Shown: positions 25,824 to 34,781 of the stretch, piece after piece
Layout: every line of letters begins with the position of its first letter
How positions within the stretch are numbered: the first letter of the stretch is position 1
Assembly: GCF_004801255.1 (NCBI RefSeq)
Contig: NZ_CP036295.1
Span: 1,624,001-1,688,000, forward strand
Direction of reading: 5' to 3'
Length of the DNA stretch: 64,000 bases
DNA from: Desulfovibrio desulfuricans
Lineage (GTDB): Bacteria > Desulfobacterota > Desulfovibrionia > Desulfovibrionales > Desulfovibrionaceae
Made by a program: the position numbers and the translations under genes
Notes under the pieces: model-generated
The model's input: only the letters and a program-made list of their open reading frames with translations
What the model was told of the DNA's origin: nothing
The model's database searches: none

Positions 25824-27800
25824 ATGCATTGCACCCTGATACGCCGTTGCTGCCTCATGGCCCTGCTGGTGCTGGGCCTTGGCCTCTGCCTTGCTGGCAA
25901 CGTGTCCACGGCATCCGCCGCGCCCCTGCTGCAGCAGGGCAAAAAAACGCTGTTCCAGCGTGTGGTCAGCCACCCCGGCGCAACCCTGCTGGCCGAGCCA
26001 AAGACGGACGCGGCAGTAGTGCGCAAAAACGTGGTGCCCTTTACGGTGATGTACGTTTATGACCGTAAGGACGGCTGGATCCAGGTCGGCGCATCCACCA
26101 CCCAGCCCGAAGGATGGATGGAATCCGCCAAGTCAACGGACTGGAACCAGTCGCTCACCCTGCTGTTTACGCCGCGCACAGGCCGTGACCCGGTGCTGTT
26201 TTTCAAGACCGAGACCGGCCTCAACGAGCTGTGCTCCGCCCCGGATATGGAAAAACGCCTCGACGGGCTGGAGGCGCAGGCCGCCGCCCTGCGTCAGGGC
26301 AGCCAGCCAGTGCCGGAATCTTTGCCCATACTTGCCAGCGAGCCAGCTGACGCGCAGGGCGCTGTTTCAGAAAAGCGCTTTTATCTCATGCCCATACTGG
26401 ACATGAAGGACCCCTTTGACGGCGTCAAGTTTTTGCGCGTGGCCTCCATCGACCCCGGCAACGGCAACAACAAGGACGGCAAAAACGGCCCGCCCAAGAC
26501 TGGCATTGCCCTGGTCATAGACACCACCATTTCCATGAAGCCCTATATCGACCAGAGCCTCAACGTGGTACGGCAGATATACGACAAGATAGAAAAAGAC
26601 CACATGGCCGACAACGTGGGCTTTGCCGTGGTGGCCTTTCGCAACAGCACCAAGGCGACGCCCGGTCTGGAATATACAGCGCAGGTCGTGAGCGATTTTG
26701 CCACTGCCAAAGACCGCAAAAGCCTTGAAGAAAAGCTTTCAAAGGTGCAGGAGGCCAAGGTCTCGAGCCACGATTTTAACGAAGATTCGCTCGCTGGCGT
26801 GTACAAGGCCATTGAGGGCCTTAACTGGAGCGATTATTCCTCGCGGTTGATTCTGCTCATTACCGATGCCGGGCCGCTCAAAAGCGGCGACAAATACGCT
26901 TCGGTGAGCATGGGGCCGAGCGAAGTCAACGACTTTGCCCGGCAAAAAGGCATCTGGATTACCGCCCTGCACCTCAAAAGCCCCGGCGGCCACGCCAATC
27001 ACGCCTATGCCGAGCAAAGCTACCGCGCCCTGAGCAAGCTTTCGGGCAACCGTTCAAACTATCTGGTGGTTGCCGCGCCGACCCCGGCCAAAGGGGCGGA
27101 GCAGTTTGCCGCAATTACCAAAACCCTGGCCTCCGGCATGGTGGATATGGTCAAAAACACCGCCGAGGGCAAAATAATGACCAAGCCCAAGGACGAAAAG
27201 CCGCAAACCGCCTCGGCGGAGGATCAGGCCGCCAACATGGCGGCTACCCTTGGTTACGCCATGCAGCTGGAATATCTGGGCAAAAAACACGAAAATGCCG
27301 CGCCATCGGTGGTCAACTCGTGGATTGCCGACATGGACCTCAACCAGCTGGCCAAGAGCAGGCAGACTCCCTGCGTGGACGTGGCCGTGCTGCTGAGCAA
27401 AAACCAGCTCAACGACCTGAGCTCGCAGCTCAAAGCCATCATCGATAATGCCGAGCGCACCAAAAAGACCGACGCGCGCGATTTCTTTCAGGGCGTGCTG
27501 TCTGCCTCCACCCGCATGGCCCGCGACCCCAACATGCCCACGCAGGGAAAAAATCTGGCAGAGCTTGGCGTGCTTTCCGAATTCCTGGACGGCCTGCCGT
27601 ACAAGAGCGACGTCATGCTGCTGCGCGAGGAAGACTGGTACCGCATGAGCGTGGGCGAGCAGACGGCCTTTATCAACCGGCTGAAATCCCGCCTTGCGCG
27701 TTATGAGGAATACGACCGCGACCGCGCCAACTGGGAGAGCTTTGGCCAGTCAAACTCTGGCGACTGGGTGTACCGCGTGCCGCTGAGCATGCTGCCCTAG
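25824..27800 (+). CDS. Exported SH3-like/VWA domain protein, Srf locus
   Basis: A 658-residue protein. The chosen ATG has GAGGAG six bases before it. A signal peptide ends near STASAA (about residue 33). Residues 35-90 look like a bacterial SH3-type domain (VVSHPGATLLAEP ... DGWIQVGAST). A von Willebrand A domain follows (about 220-400) with a MIDAS-like DTTIS in ALVIDTTISMKPYID and a later LLITDAGPLKSGDKY. The C-terminal 200 residues are helical and unassigned. VWA domains bind partners through a metal ion; here a periplasmic docking role is inferred. A 175-base gap separates it from the Sel1-like gene, with no clear terminator. Confidence 0.88.
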   Translation: MHCTLIRRCCLMALLVLGLGLCLAGNVSTASAAPLLQQGKKTLFQRVVSHPGATLLAEPKTDAAVVRKNVVPFTVMYVYDRKDGWIQVGASTTQPEGWMESAKSTDWNQSLTLLFTPRTGRDPVLFFKTETGLNELCSAPDMEKRLDGLEAQAAALRQGSQPVPESLPILASEPADAQGAVSEKRFYLMPILDMKDPFDGVKFLRVASIDPGNGNNKDGKNGPPKTGIALVIDTTISMKPYIDQSLNVVRQIYDKIEKDHMADNVGFAVVAFRNSTKATPGLEYTAQVVSDFATAKDRKSLEEKLSKVQEAKVSSHDFNEDSLAGVYKAIEGLNWSDYSSRLILLITDAGPLKSGDKYASVSMGPSEVNDFARQKGIWITALHLKSPGGHANHAYAEQSYRALSKLSGNRSNYLVVAAPTPAKGAEQFAAITKTLASGMVDMVKNTAEGKIMTKPKDEKPQTASAEDQAANMAATLGYAMQLEYLGKKHENAAPSVVNSWIADMDLNQLAKSRQTPCVDVAVLLSKNQLNDLSSQLKAIIDNAERTKKTDARDFFQGVLSASTRMARDPNMPTQGKNLAELGVLSEFLDGLPYKSDVMLLREEDWYRMSVGEQTAFINRLKSRLARYEEYDRDRANWESFGQSNSGDWVYRVPLSMLP

Positions 27801-27884
27801 TCTGTTGCCGACACAAATCGCGTTTTAAACCGTTGAGGTTTTGGGCGGGGCAAGGGTTAGCCTTGCCCCTGCCTGGGAGTTTTG

Positions 27885-28697
27885 ATGTCCGACATGGTTT
27901 TCAGCCTGCACAACATCGCCAAGACCCGGCCCGGCGACGAGGGCTTTCGCCTGCGCATCGAGCAGCTTGACGTACAGCGCGGCAGCCTGCTGGCGCTGGT
28001 TGGCCCCAGCGGCTGCGGCAAAAGCACCGCGCTGGATATGCTTGCCTGCGCCCTGAGCCCCGACCTGACGCCCGAGGGCTTCGCCCTGCCCCACCATGCA
28101 AACATCCCTCAGGGCACGTTGCCTGCGGCGGCCAATGCCGCCCCCCAGTTTACCTTTTACCCCACCCAGGCAGCGCCGGTAGACATCCTGGCCGCATGGC
28201 GCACAGGCGGTACGGACGCGCTGGCCCTGCTGCGCCTGCACCATCTGGGCTATGTACTGCAAACAGGCGGGTTGTTGCCCTTTTTGACAGCGTACGAAAA
28301 CATCGTTCTGCGCTGCAAAAGCCTGGGAACCCTTGCCCGGCGTCAACAGGCTGTGGATACGGTTGTGGCGCGCCTTGGCATCGGGCATCTGCTTGCGCAC
28401 TACCCGGCAACGCTTTCGGTTGGCGAACGCCAGCGCGTGGCCATAGCCGGAGCACTTGCGCACGGCCCGTCGGTGGTGCTGGCGGACGAGCCCACAGCCG
28501 CCCTTGACCCCGCCCACGCGGCCAACGTGCTGCGCCTTTTTGCCGAGCTGGCCCGTCAGCTGGGCATCACCGTGGTGATGGTCACGCACAATATCGACCA
28601 GGCGCGTCAGGCGGGTTTTGCGCTGGCGCGGGTACTGGTTGGGCAGGATGCCGGCGGCAGCGTTTCGGTACTGCGCTGGTCCGGGGAGGCAGCCTGA
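27885..28697 (+). CDS. ABC transporter ATPase, MacB/LolD type
   Basis: A 270-residue ABC ATPase. Walker A GPSGCGKST is at about residues 40-48. The Q-loop is YVLQTGGLLPFLTAYENI, the signature is LSVGERQRVAIAGAL (a variant of LSGGQ), Walker B is VVLADEPTAAL and the H-loop is MVTHN. An extra segment of about 40 residues between Walker A and the Q-loop is unlike standard LolD/MacB ATPases. It pairs with the FtsX-like permease that begins two bases downstream. GGGAG lies five bases before the ATG. A nine-base stem-loop (GGGGCAAGG/CCTTGCCCC, 27847-27869) precedes the ribosome binding site and could tune expression. Confidence 0.93.
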   Translation: MSDMVFSLHNIAKTRPGDEGFRLRIEQLDVQRGSLLALVGPSGCGKSTALDMLACALSPDLTPEGFALPHHANIPQGTLPAAANAAPQFTFYPTQAAPVDILAAWRTGGTDALALLRLHHLGYVLQTGGLLPFLTAYENIVLRCKSLGTLARRQQAVDTVVARLGIGHLLAHYPATLSVGERQRVAIAGALAHGPSVVLADEPTAALDPAHAANVLRLFAELARQLGITVVMVTHNIDQARQAGFALARVLVGQDAGGSVSVLRWSGEAA

Positions 28698-28698
28698 T

Positions 28699-29958
28699 AT
28701 GTCGGCAAATACCTGGACAACCATGCTGCGGCTGGCCTGCAAGGATTACTGGCACGAATTTTTGCTCTCCGCCTGCGCGGTTCTTGGCCTGGCTGCTGTT
28801 CTTACGCCTTTGCTGGTGCTCTACGGCGTCAAGTTTGGCGTGGTGCAAACCCTCACCGAGCGCCTGCGCAACGACCCCCGCAATCTGGAAATTTCACCCG
28901 TTGTCAGTGGCCGCTACACGCCGGAGTATCTGGCCAAGCTGGCCGCGCACCCGGATGTGGCCTTTGTGCTGCCGCGCACGCGGTCCATTGCCGCCACCAT
29001 GGATCTGAGCAAGGGCGAGGGAGACTCCCGTACGTTGGTTGTTGCCTCGCTTGAGCCGACAGCAGAAGGCGACCCCCTGCTGCTGCGCTTTGGCGCGGCT
29101 GCTCCGTCCATGCCGCAAAACCCGGCTACTGATGCGATTGGCATTACCCTGTCTGCCTCCGCTGCGGAAAAACTGCACGCCAAGCAGGGCGACAAACTTA
29201 ATGGAAAGGTTGAAAGACGCTTTCAGGGCAAGGTGCAGACAGCGCGTGTAGCCCTGCGCGTTGCAGCCGTACTGCCGCTGGCCGCCCAGCAAAAGGATGT
29301 GGCCTATGTGCCGCTGCCGCTGATGGAAGCCACCGAGGACTACCGCGACGGCCGCGCCGTGCCGGAGCTTGGCGCGTCAAACGGCTGGCTGGGCGACCCC
29401 CGCCCGCAAGGCGAGCGCATCTACCCCGGATTTCGGCTGTATGCGCGCAGCCTCGACGACGTTACGCAGCTGCGGCAGGCCTTTGCCGCCCAAAAGCTCG
29501 ACGTGTACACCCATGCGGAAGAAATCGAGCAGGTTACAGCGCTGGCGCGCGCCCTTAACCTGATATTTGCGCTTATATGCGCGGCGACGGGCATTGGCTT
29601 TCTGGCTTCCACTGTCAGCAGCGTCATGGCGGGCATCAAGCGCAAGGAGCGCATACTCGGGCTGCTGCGTCTCAACGGCTTTACCACGGGCAAGCTTTTG
29701 CTCTTCCCTCTTGCGCAGTCGCTGCTGACGGCCCTCATGGGCACGGCGCTGGCCGCCGGGGTGTACGCGGTGGCCGCCTTTGTCATCAACCGGCTGTTCA
29801 GCGCCAGCGTCACCGGCATGGAGCAGGTATGCCTGCTGCTGCCCCAGCATTTTTTGCTGGCCTTTGCCGCTGTTTCGGGGCTTGCCCTGCTGGCCGCCTT
29901 TGGCCCCGCGTTGCGGGCTGCCCGCATTGAACCTTCGGAGGTTATCCGTGAAATCTGA
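28699..29958 (+). CDS. FtsX/MacB-like ABC permease
   Basis: A 419-residue membrane protein with FtsX-family topology: one transmembrane helix near the N-terminus (about residues 17-42), a periplasmic domain of about 240 residues, then three helices at about 290-315, 335-360 and 385-410. The ATG at 28699 is preceded by GGGGAGG. It forms a type VII ABC (mechanotransmission) pair with the ATPase gene, like LolCDE, MacB or FtsEX. These use ATP hydrolysis to move periplasmic partners rather than to carry a solute across the membrane. The next gene starts inside its 3' end, so coupling is tight. Confidence 0.9.
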   Translation: MSANTWTTMLRLACKDYWHEFLLSACAVLGLAAVLTPLLVLYGVKFGVVQTLTERLRNDPRNLEISPVVSGRYTPEYLAKLAAHPDVAFVLPRTRSIAATMDLSKGEGDSRTLVVASLEPTAEGDPLLLRFGAAAPSMPQNPATDAIGITLSASAAEKLHAKQGDKLNGKVERRFQGKVQTARVALRVAAVLPLAAQQKDVAYVPLPLMEATEDYRDGRAVPELGASNGWLGDPRPQGERIYPGFRLYARSLDDVTQLRQAFAAQKLDVYTHAEEIEQVTALARALNLIFALICAATGIGFLASTVSSVMAGIKRKERILGLLRLNGFTTGKLLLFPLAQSLLTALMGTALAAGVYAVAAFVINRLFSASVTGMEQVCLLLPQHFLLAFAAVSGLALLAAFGPALRAARIEPSEVIREI

Positions 29959-31663
29959 TCTGCGCCCTTATTTTCATGCCCGCCCGCACTGGGCGTGCGC
30001 GGCTGCGGCCTGTCTGGCGCTGTTGCTGGCTCCCTGCCTCGCAGGCACGGCGCTGGCCGCTCTGGCCCGCAAGGCCGACGTAAGCGCTGCGGATGCATGC
30101 AACCCCAAGCCAGCGGATAACGACATCATACTGCCCATGCCCTGCGGGCTGAGTATGGCCTTCAAGCTTGTCGCCGTACCCGCCAAGGGCCTGCTGTGGG
30201 ATATGCCCATGCGTCCCGGCGTTGACGACACGGCACATCAGGACCGCGCTTACTATGACCGTCGCTACAATACGGCGCTCTCCGGGGCGTTTACCCTTGA
30301 AGATCTGCCTGCGGCCTGGCGTAAACAGGCTCCCCAGGGTCAAAACTATTTTTATCTGGTGGCCAAGTACGAGGTCAGCAACCTGCAGTGGCACGCGGTT
30401 ATGGACAATGCCTGCCCCGACACGGCCCAGCCCGGCGCGGAAGCCGCCCGCCCCGCAACCGACGTAAGCTGGTACGACGCTGTGGACTTTACCCGCCGCT
30501 ACACCACGTGGCTGCTGCAAAACGCCCCCGACGCGCTGCCCCGCTTTGCCGGTGACCAGCGCAACGTGGGCTTTGTAAGGCTGCCTACCGAAACAGAGTG
30601 GGAATACGCCGCCCGCGGCGGCCAGACCGCAGGCAGCCAGCTGCTGTTGCAGGAAGACTTTTTTGCCCTGCCAGCAGGCGAAAGCAAGGCTGACTACGCC
30701 GTTTACCGGCCGGAGCAGGGCCCCCGAGCCGAGAGCATGGCCAACATAGGCTCGCGCAAGCCCAACCCTCTTGGGGTCTATGACACGGCGGGCAATGCGG
30801 CGGAGATGGTTCTGGACGCCTTTCGCTTTTCCATGGCCGGGCGTTTGCACGGCTCGGCGGGCGGCTTTGTGCGCAAGGGCGGCTCGTACCTCTCAAGCGA
30901 TGCGGAGATTCTGCCTGGCCGCAGGGAAGAAGTGCCCTTCTTTCTCACCGACGGCCCGGCCCATGCCCGCGATCTGGGTTTCAGGCCCGTAATATCAGGT
31001 ATCAATACCCCCGGCGGCCCCCGCCCGCAGGAGCTGACAGCGGAATGGAGCAAGGCGGGCGAAAAGCTTGCCCCGCTGGCGCAGGACGGCCAGACGGCCC
31101 GTAACCCTCTGGACGAGCTGGACCGACTGCTGGCAGCCGCACCCGACGAGGCGTCGAGAAAAAACCTGCAGGATCTGCGCAATACCATCAAAGACAACAA
31201 CATCATGCTTGAACGCCAGAAGCAGCTTGAGGCGCAATCGCTGCTGCGTACCGGCGTGTATATGATTGAAACCATACGAAACTACTCAAGCAGACGTAAC
31301 AGCCTAAAAACGCAAATAGAAAGCATGGGCCGTGAAAAGGCCTCCGCAAAAGGCGCTGACCTTGAAAAGCTCAAGCAGATATTAGATACTGCAAACCGGG
31401 GGCTGGTCATGCTGGATACCAGCCTGGAAAAATCCCTCACCTTCTACCGCAGCAAGGTAGAGGATGGCGCTCTGCTTGCTCCGGAAGTCTTGTCCGCCGC
31501 CTATGATTCACTGGTAAAAGATTTTAACGGCAATGATCCTTTCAATCAGAACATGCATAAAAACCTTGAGCTGTATCGGCTTCACATCGACATGCAGCGC
31601 AAAAACAAGGCTGTACCGCGTGATGCCATGCAGAAAGAAATTCTTGAACGCCGTTTTCAATAG
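29948..31663 (+). CDS. Exported FGE/sulfatase-modifying-factor-like protein with helical tail
   Basis: A 571-residue protein starting at GTG (29948), with GGAGG seven bases upstream, overlapping the permease gene by 11 bases. It has a signal peptide (about residues 15-38). The FGE-sulfatase fold covers about 130-345: VAKYEVSNLQWHAVM, ATDVSWYDAVDFTRRY, RLPTETEWEYAARGG, PLGVYDTAGNAAEMVLDAF, VRKGGSYLS and LGFRPV. The paired cysteines of true formylglycine-generating enzymes are absent from the C-terminal part of the domain, so it is probably a binding rather than oxidising module. Residues 355-571 are charged, helical and coiled-coil-like. It closes the Srf-type locus. Confidence 0.87.
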   Translation: MKSDLRPYFHARPHWACAAAACLALLLAPCLAGTALAALARKADVSAADACNPKPADNDIILPMPCGLSMAFKLVAVPAKGLLWDMPMRPGVDDTAHQDRAYYDRRYNTALSGAFTLEDLPAAWRKQAPQGQNYFYLVAKYEVSNLQWHAVMDNACPDTAQPGAEAARPATDVSWYDAVDFTRRYTTWLLQNAPDALPRFAGDQRNVGFVRLPTETEWEYAARGGQTAGSQLLLQEDFFALPAGESKADYAVYRPEQGPRAESMANIGSRKPNPLGVYDTAGNAAEMVLDAFRFSMAGRLHGSAGGFVRKGGSYLSSDAEILPGRREEVPFFLTDGPAHARDLGFRPVISGINTPGGPRPQELTAEWSKAGEKLAPLAQDGQTARNPLDELDRLLAAAPDEASRKNLQDLRNTIKDNNIMLERQKQLEAQSLLRTGVYMIETIRNYSSRRNSLKTQIESMGREKASAKGADLEKLKQILDTANRGLVMLDTSLEKSLTFYRSKVEDGALLAPEVLSAAYDSLVKDFNGNDPFNQNMHKNLELYRLHIDMQRKNKAVPRDAMQKEILERRFQ

Positions 31664-31680
31664 GTAAAAGGAGAGAATCA

Positions 31681-32586
31681 ATGTCTGACAAACTGCGCAT
31701 TGGCTGGATTGGCACTGGTGTTATGGGCCTCTCCATGGCGGGGCATCTCCAGGCCGCAGGCTGGCCGCTGACCGTATATAACCGCACCAGGGCCAAAGCC
31801 GACCCCCTGATTGCCAAGGGCGCCAAGTGGGCCGATACCCCCCGCGCCGTGGCCGAAGCCTCTGACGTGGTCTTTACCATTGTGGGCTACCCCCACGACG
31901 TGGAAGAAGTAACCCTGGGCGAAAACGGCGTGCTGCGCGGCCTGGCCGCTGGCGGCATTGTGTGCGACATGAGCACCTCAAGCCCCATGCTGGCCGAGCG
32001 CATCGCCGCTGCCGCCAAAAAGCAGGGCTGCGAAGCGCTTGACGCCCCGGTTACCGGCGGCGACGTGGGCGCGCGCGATGCCAAGCTCTCCATCTTTGTG
32101 GGCGGCGACGAGGCCCCGTACAAGCGCATTCTGCCCTGCTTCAACAAGATGGGCGCCAACATACTGCACTGCGGCGGCGCTGGCTTTGGTCAAAAGGCCA
32201 AGCTTGCCAACCAGGCAGCCATTGCGGGCGTGATGATCAGCACGTGCGAGTCCTTCCTTTTTGCGCAGGAGGCAGGCCTTGACGTGGCAAAATGGATGGA
32301 GCTTGTGGTTGCCGGTTCTGGCGGCAGCTTTGCCATGAACACCCTTGGCCGCCGCATGCTCAAGGGCGACTTTGCCCCCGGCTTTTTCATCGACCACTTT
32401 ATCAAGGACCTGGGCCTCTGCCTTGAGGAATGCCGCCGCATGAAGCTTGTGCTGCCCGGCATTACCCTGGCTGACCAGCTGTACCGCACCATGCAGGCCA
32501 GGGGCCAGGGCAGCAAGGGCACGCAAGCGCTGGTGGAATGCCTTGCCGAACTCTCGGCCAAAAAGTGGAAGACCTGCTGCAAATAG
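31681..32586 (+). CDS. NAD(P)-dependent beta-hydroxyacid dehydrogenase (GarR/MmsB family)
   Basis: A 301-residue protein of the 3-hydroxyisobutyrate / tartronate semialdehyde dehydrogenase family. The Rossmann start RIGWIGTGVMGLSMAGHL, the substrate-binding segment DAPVTGGDVGARDAKLSIFVGG and the catalytic-lysine region GFGQKAKLANQAAIAG are clear. It reduces or oxidises small beta-hydroxyacids with NAD(P)H. The exact substrate cannot be told. It lies only 17 bases after the Srf-type locus with its own GGAGAG ribosome binding site, so it may be co-transcribed although a functional link is not obvious. Confidence 0.9.
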   Translation: MSDKLRIGWIGTGVMGLSMAGHLQAAGWPLTVYNRTRAKADPLIAKGAKWADTPRAVAEASDVVFTIVGYPHDVEEVTLGENGVLRGLAAGGIVCDMSTSSPMLAERIAAAAKKQGCEALDAPVTGGDVGARDAKLSIFVGGDEAPYKRILPCFNKMGANILHCGGAGFGQKAKLANQAAIAGVMISTCESFLFAQEAGLDVAKWMELVVAGSGGSFAMNTLGRRMLKGDFAPGFFIDHFIKDLGLCLEECRRMKLVLPGITLADQLYRTMQARGQGSKGTQALVECLAELSAKKWKTCCK

Positions 32587-32614
32587 TTTGAAGTACGGCC
32601 CTGTGCGGCCATAT

Positions 32615-32642
32615 GCCCGCCCGGCTGCAAAGCCGGGCGGGC
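32615..32642. terminator. GC-rich stem-loop after the dehydrogenase gene
   Basis: A perfect 12-base stem GCCCGCCCGGCT/AGCCGGGCGGGC with a GCAA tetraloop. There is no U-tract, so it may act as a 3'-end stabiliser or a factor-dependent terminator rather than an intrinsic one. Confidence 0.5.
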
Positions 32643-32702
32643 AACACAGCATGACGAGCCTGAGCCCGCCTCTTTTGGGCAACCGTAAACAGGAGATCCG
32701 CC

Positions 32703-34727
32703 ATGCCCCCCACCTGCTCCGGCAGTCCCTTAAATGACCCAGCCCTGGAGCCATACCGTCCTTTTCTGCAACGCCGCATCCGCACGTATATGGCAGAAGC
32801 AGAACGCATCCGTACCCACTACGGGTCGTTGCATGCGTATGCCGATCTGCATCTCAGCCTTGGCGCGCACCTTGTCCAGACCTCCGCAGGCTCAGTATGG
32901 CGCTGGCGCGAGTATATGCCCAATGCCGAAAGCCTGTGGCTGACCACCGACCGGCTCAATTTTCAGCGCCACGCCAAATACCGCTTTACGCGGTGCTCCG
33001 ACAATATTTTTGAACTGGAGCTGCCCCACGATGCCCTCGAACACGGCACGTACGTGGAGCTGCGCCTGATTCCGTCGCAGAGCGCCGCCAAGCCCAACGG
33101 CAAGGCGCTCAAGCGCGTGCCTGCCTTTGCCGCCTGGGTGGAGCAGAACGCCGCTGTGCCGGAGCAATGGTGCGCCCGCCTGTGGTTGCCGCAGACCCCC
33201 TACCGCTTTAGGCATCCACGGCCCGCGCGTGCGCCCTTTCCGCGTATTTACGAGGCCCATGTGGGCATGGCCCAACCGGCGCAGCAACACCACGGCGACA
33301 GCATGGGCAGCTACGAGGCCTTCAGCCGCGACATCTTGCCCCGCATCAAGGCCAGCGGCTACACGGCGGTGCAGCTCATGGGCATACTGGAGCACCCCCT
33401 GTACCGGTCGTTTGGCTATCAGGTGAGCAGCTACTTTGCGCCGTCGTCGCGATACGGCACACCAGATGGCTTTAGAGCGCTTGTAGATGCCGCCCATGGT
33501 CTTGGTCTGGCCGTGCTGCTTGACGTGCCCCACGGGCACGCCAGCGCCAATACGGAGCAGGGTCTGGCACAGTACGACGGCAGCCGGTACTTTTTTACCG
33601 GGCAGCATAACCAGTGGGGTACGCCCTCCTTTGATTTCAGTCAGGAGATGACGCGGCGTTTTTTGCTCTCCAACTGCCGCTACTGGCTGGAGGAGTTTCT
33701 GGTTGACGGTTTTCGCTTTGATGCGGTCGGCAACATGCTGTACCGGGACTTTGGCGAGGACGACGATTTTTCGCACGTGGGGCGCTGCTTTTACGACCAG
33801 CACAGCGAGCCCCGCGCCAATGTGGACGGCGAGCTGTACCTTAACCTTGCCAATGCCCTGGTGCACGAAACCTGCGGCAATGCCGTAACCGTTGCTGAAG
33901 AATTTTCGGGCATGCCGGGGCTTACCTGCACGCCTGCACAGGGCGGTCTTGGCTTTGATTACCGCTTTGCCATGGGTATTCCCGACTATTGGGCCAAGTG
34001 CATAGCCGAGCCGCGCGATATGGGCAGCCTGTGGTACGAAATGACCAACCACCGGCCCTACGACCGCACCATCAGCTATGTGGAGTGCCACGACCAGCAC
34101 ATCAACGGCAGCGACGCCATGATCTGGCGGCTGCTGGGCAATGAAATGTACAACCGCATGGGCCTGCGGGATGAAAGCTGGAACATCTCGCGCGGGCTGG
34201 CCTATTACCGGCTTATGCGCCTGATGACGCTGTCCACGGCTGATGCGGGGTACCTCAACTTTATGGGCTGCGAATTTGGCCACCCCGAATGGCTGGACGC
34301 CGAGGCGTACGCCCACCGCCAGTGGGCGCTGGCCGACGACCCCATGCTCAAGTACCACGCGCTGGGCGACTGGGACAAAGAGCTGATGGAGCTTGTGCAG
34401 CGGCATTTGCAGGACTTTGCCCAGCCCCCGCTCTTTCGGTTTATCCATGAGGATAAACGCCTGCTGGCCTTTGAACGGGGGCAACTGCTCTTTGCCGTCA
34501 ATTTTCATGAGCTGAACGCCCAGCAGGACCTGCGCTTTGCCGTTACCCCCGGAAAATATATCGAGCTTGTTTCGTCGGACGAACTGCGCTTTGCCGGGCA
34601 CGGCAATCTGGCGGTCAAAAGCCCGGCAGCCGCGCATTTTACGAGCCCGCTGCCAGACAGAAACGAGGGGGATATTGCCCTCTATCTTCCGCCGCTTGTG
34701 GGACTAATTTTAAAAATTGTAAAATAA
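32703..34727 (+). CDS. 1,4-alpha-glucan branching enzyme-like GH13 protein
   Basis: A 674-residue alpha-amylase-family protein. It has an N-terminal carbohydrate-binding-like domain and a GH13 barrel with FGYQVSSYFAPSSRYGTPDGF, the nucleophile Asp in DGFRFDAVGNM (about 340), the acid/base Glu in VAEEFSG (about 400) and the transition-state Asp in VECHDQ (about 462). The layout is closest to eukaryotic-type (GH13_8) glycogen branching enzymes. It would introduce alpha-1,6 branches in cytoplasmic glycogen. No other glycogen genes are adjacent. The ATG has AGGAGA nearby. Catalytic residues are intact, so activity is plausible. Confidence 0.87.
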   Translation: MPPTCSGSPLNDPALEPYRPFLQRRIRTYMAEAERIRTHYGSLHAYADLHLSLGAHLVQTSAGSVWRWREYMPNAESLWLTTDRLNFQRHAKYRFTRCSDNIFELELPHDALEHGTYVELRLIPSQSAAKPNGKALKRVPAFAAWVEQNAAVPEQWCARLWLPQTPYRFRHPRPARAPFPRIYEAHVGMAQPAQQHHGDSMGSYEAFSRDILPRIKASGYTAVQLMGILEHPLYRSFGYQVSSYFAPSSRYGTPDGFRALVDAAHGLGLAVLLDVPHGHASANTEQGLAQYDGSRYFFTGQHNQWGTPSFDFSQEMTRRFLLSNCRYWLEEFLVDGFRFDAVGNMLYRDFGEDDDFSHVGRCFYDQHSEPRANVDGELYLNLANALVHETCGNAVTVAEEFSGMPGLTCTPAQGGLGFDYRFAMGIPDYWAKCIAEPRDMGSLWYEMTNHRPYDRTISYVECHDQHINGSDAMIWRLLGNEMYNRMGLRDESWNISRGLAYYRLMRLMTLSTADAGYLNFMGCEFGHPEWLDAEAYAHRQWALADDPMLKYHALGDWDKELMELVQRHLQDFAQPPLFRFIHEDKRLLAFERGQLLFAVNFHELNAQQDLRFAVTPGKYIELVSSDELRFAGHGNLAVKSPAAAHFTSPLPDRNEGDIALYLPPLVGLILKIVK

Positions 34728-34740
34728 TTTTTAAAAATCG

Positions 34741-34769
34741 TTGACAGGTCGGGTGGTTCCGCGTAGTTA
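34741..34769 (+). promoter_or_regulatory. Sigma-70 type promoter of tRNA-Pro
   Basis: TTGACA (34741-34746), a 17-base spacer and TAGTTA (34764-34769). Transcription would begin about 34776, six bases before the mature tRNA. Confidence 0.8.
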
Positions 34770-34781
34770 CTCTTCTCGCGT

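Noticed and set aside
32892..34637. A 581-codon minus-strand open frame opposite the branching enzyme gene
   Set aside because: The plus strand encodes a complete GH13 enzyme. The antisense translation is His/Val/Gly-rich and unconvincing.
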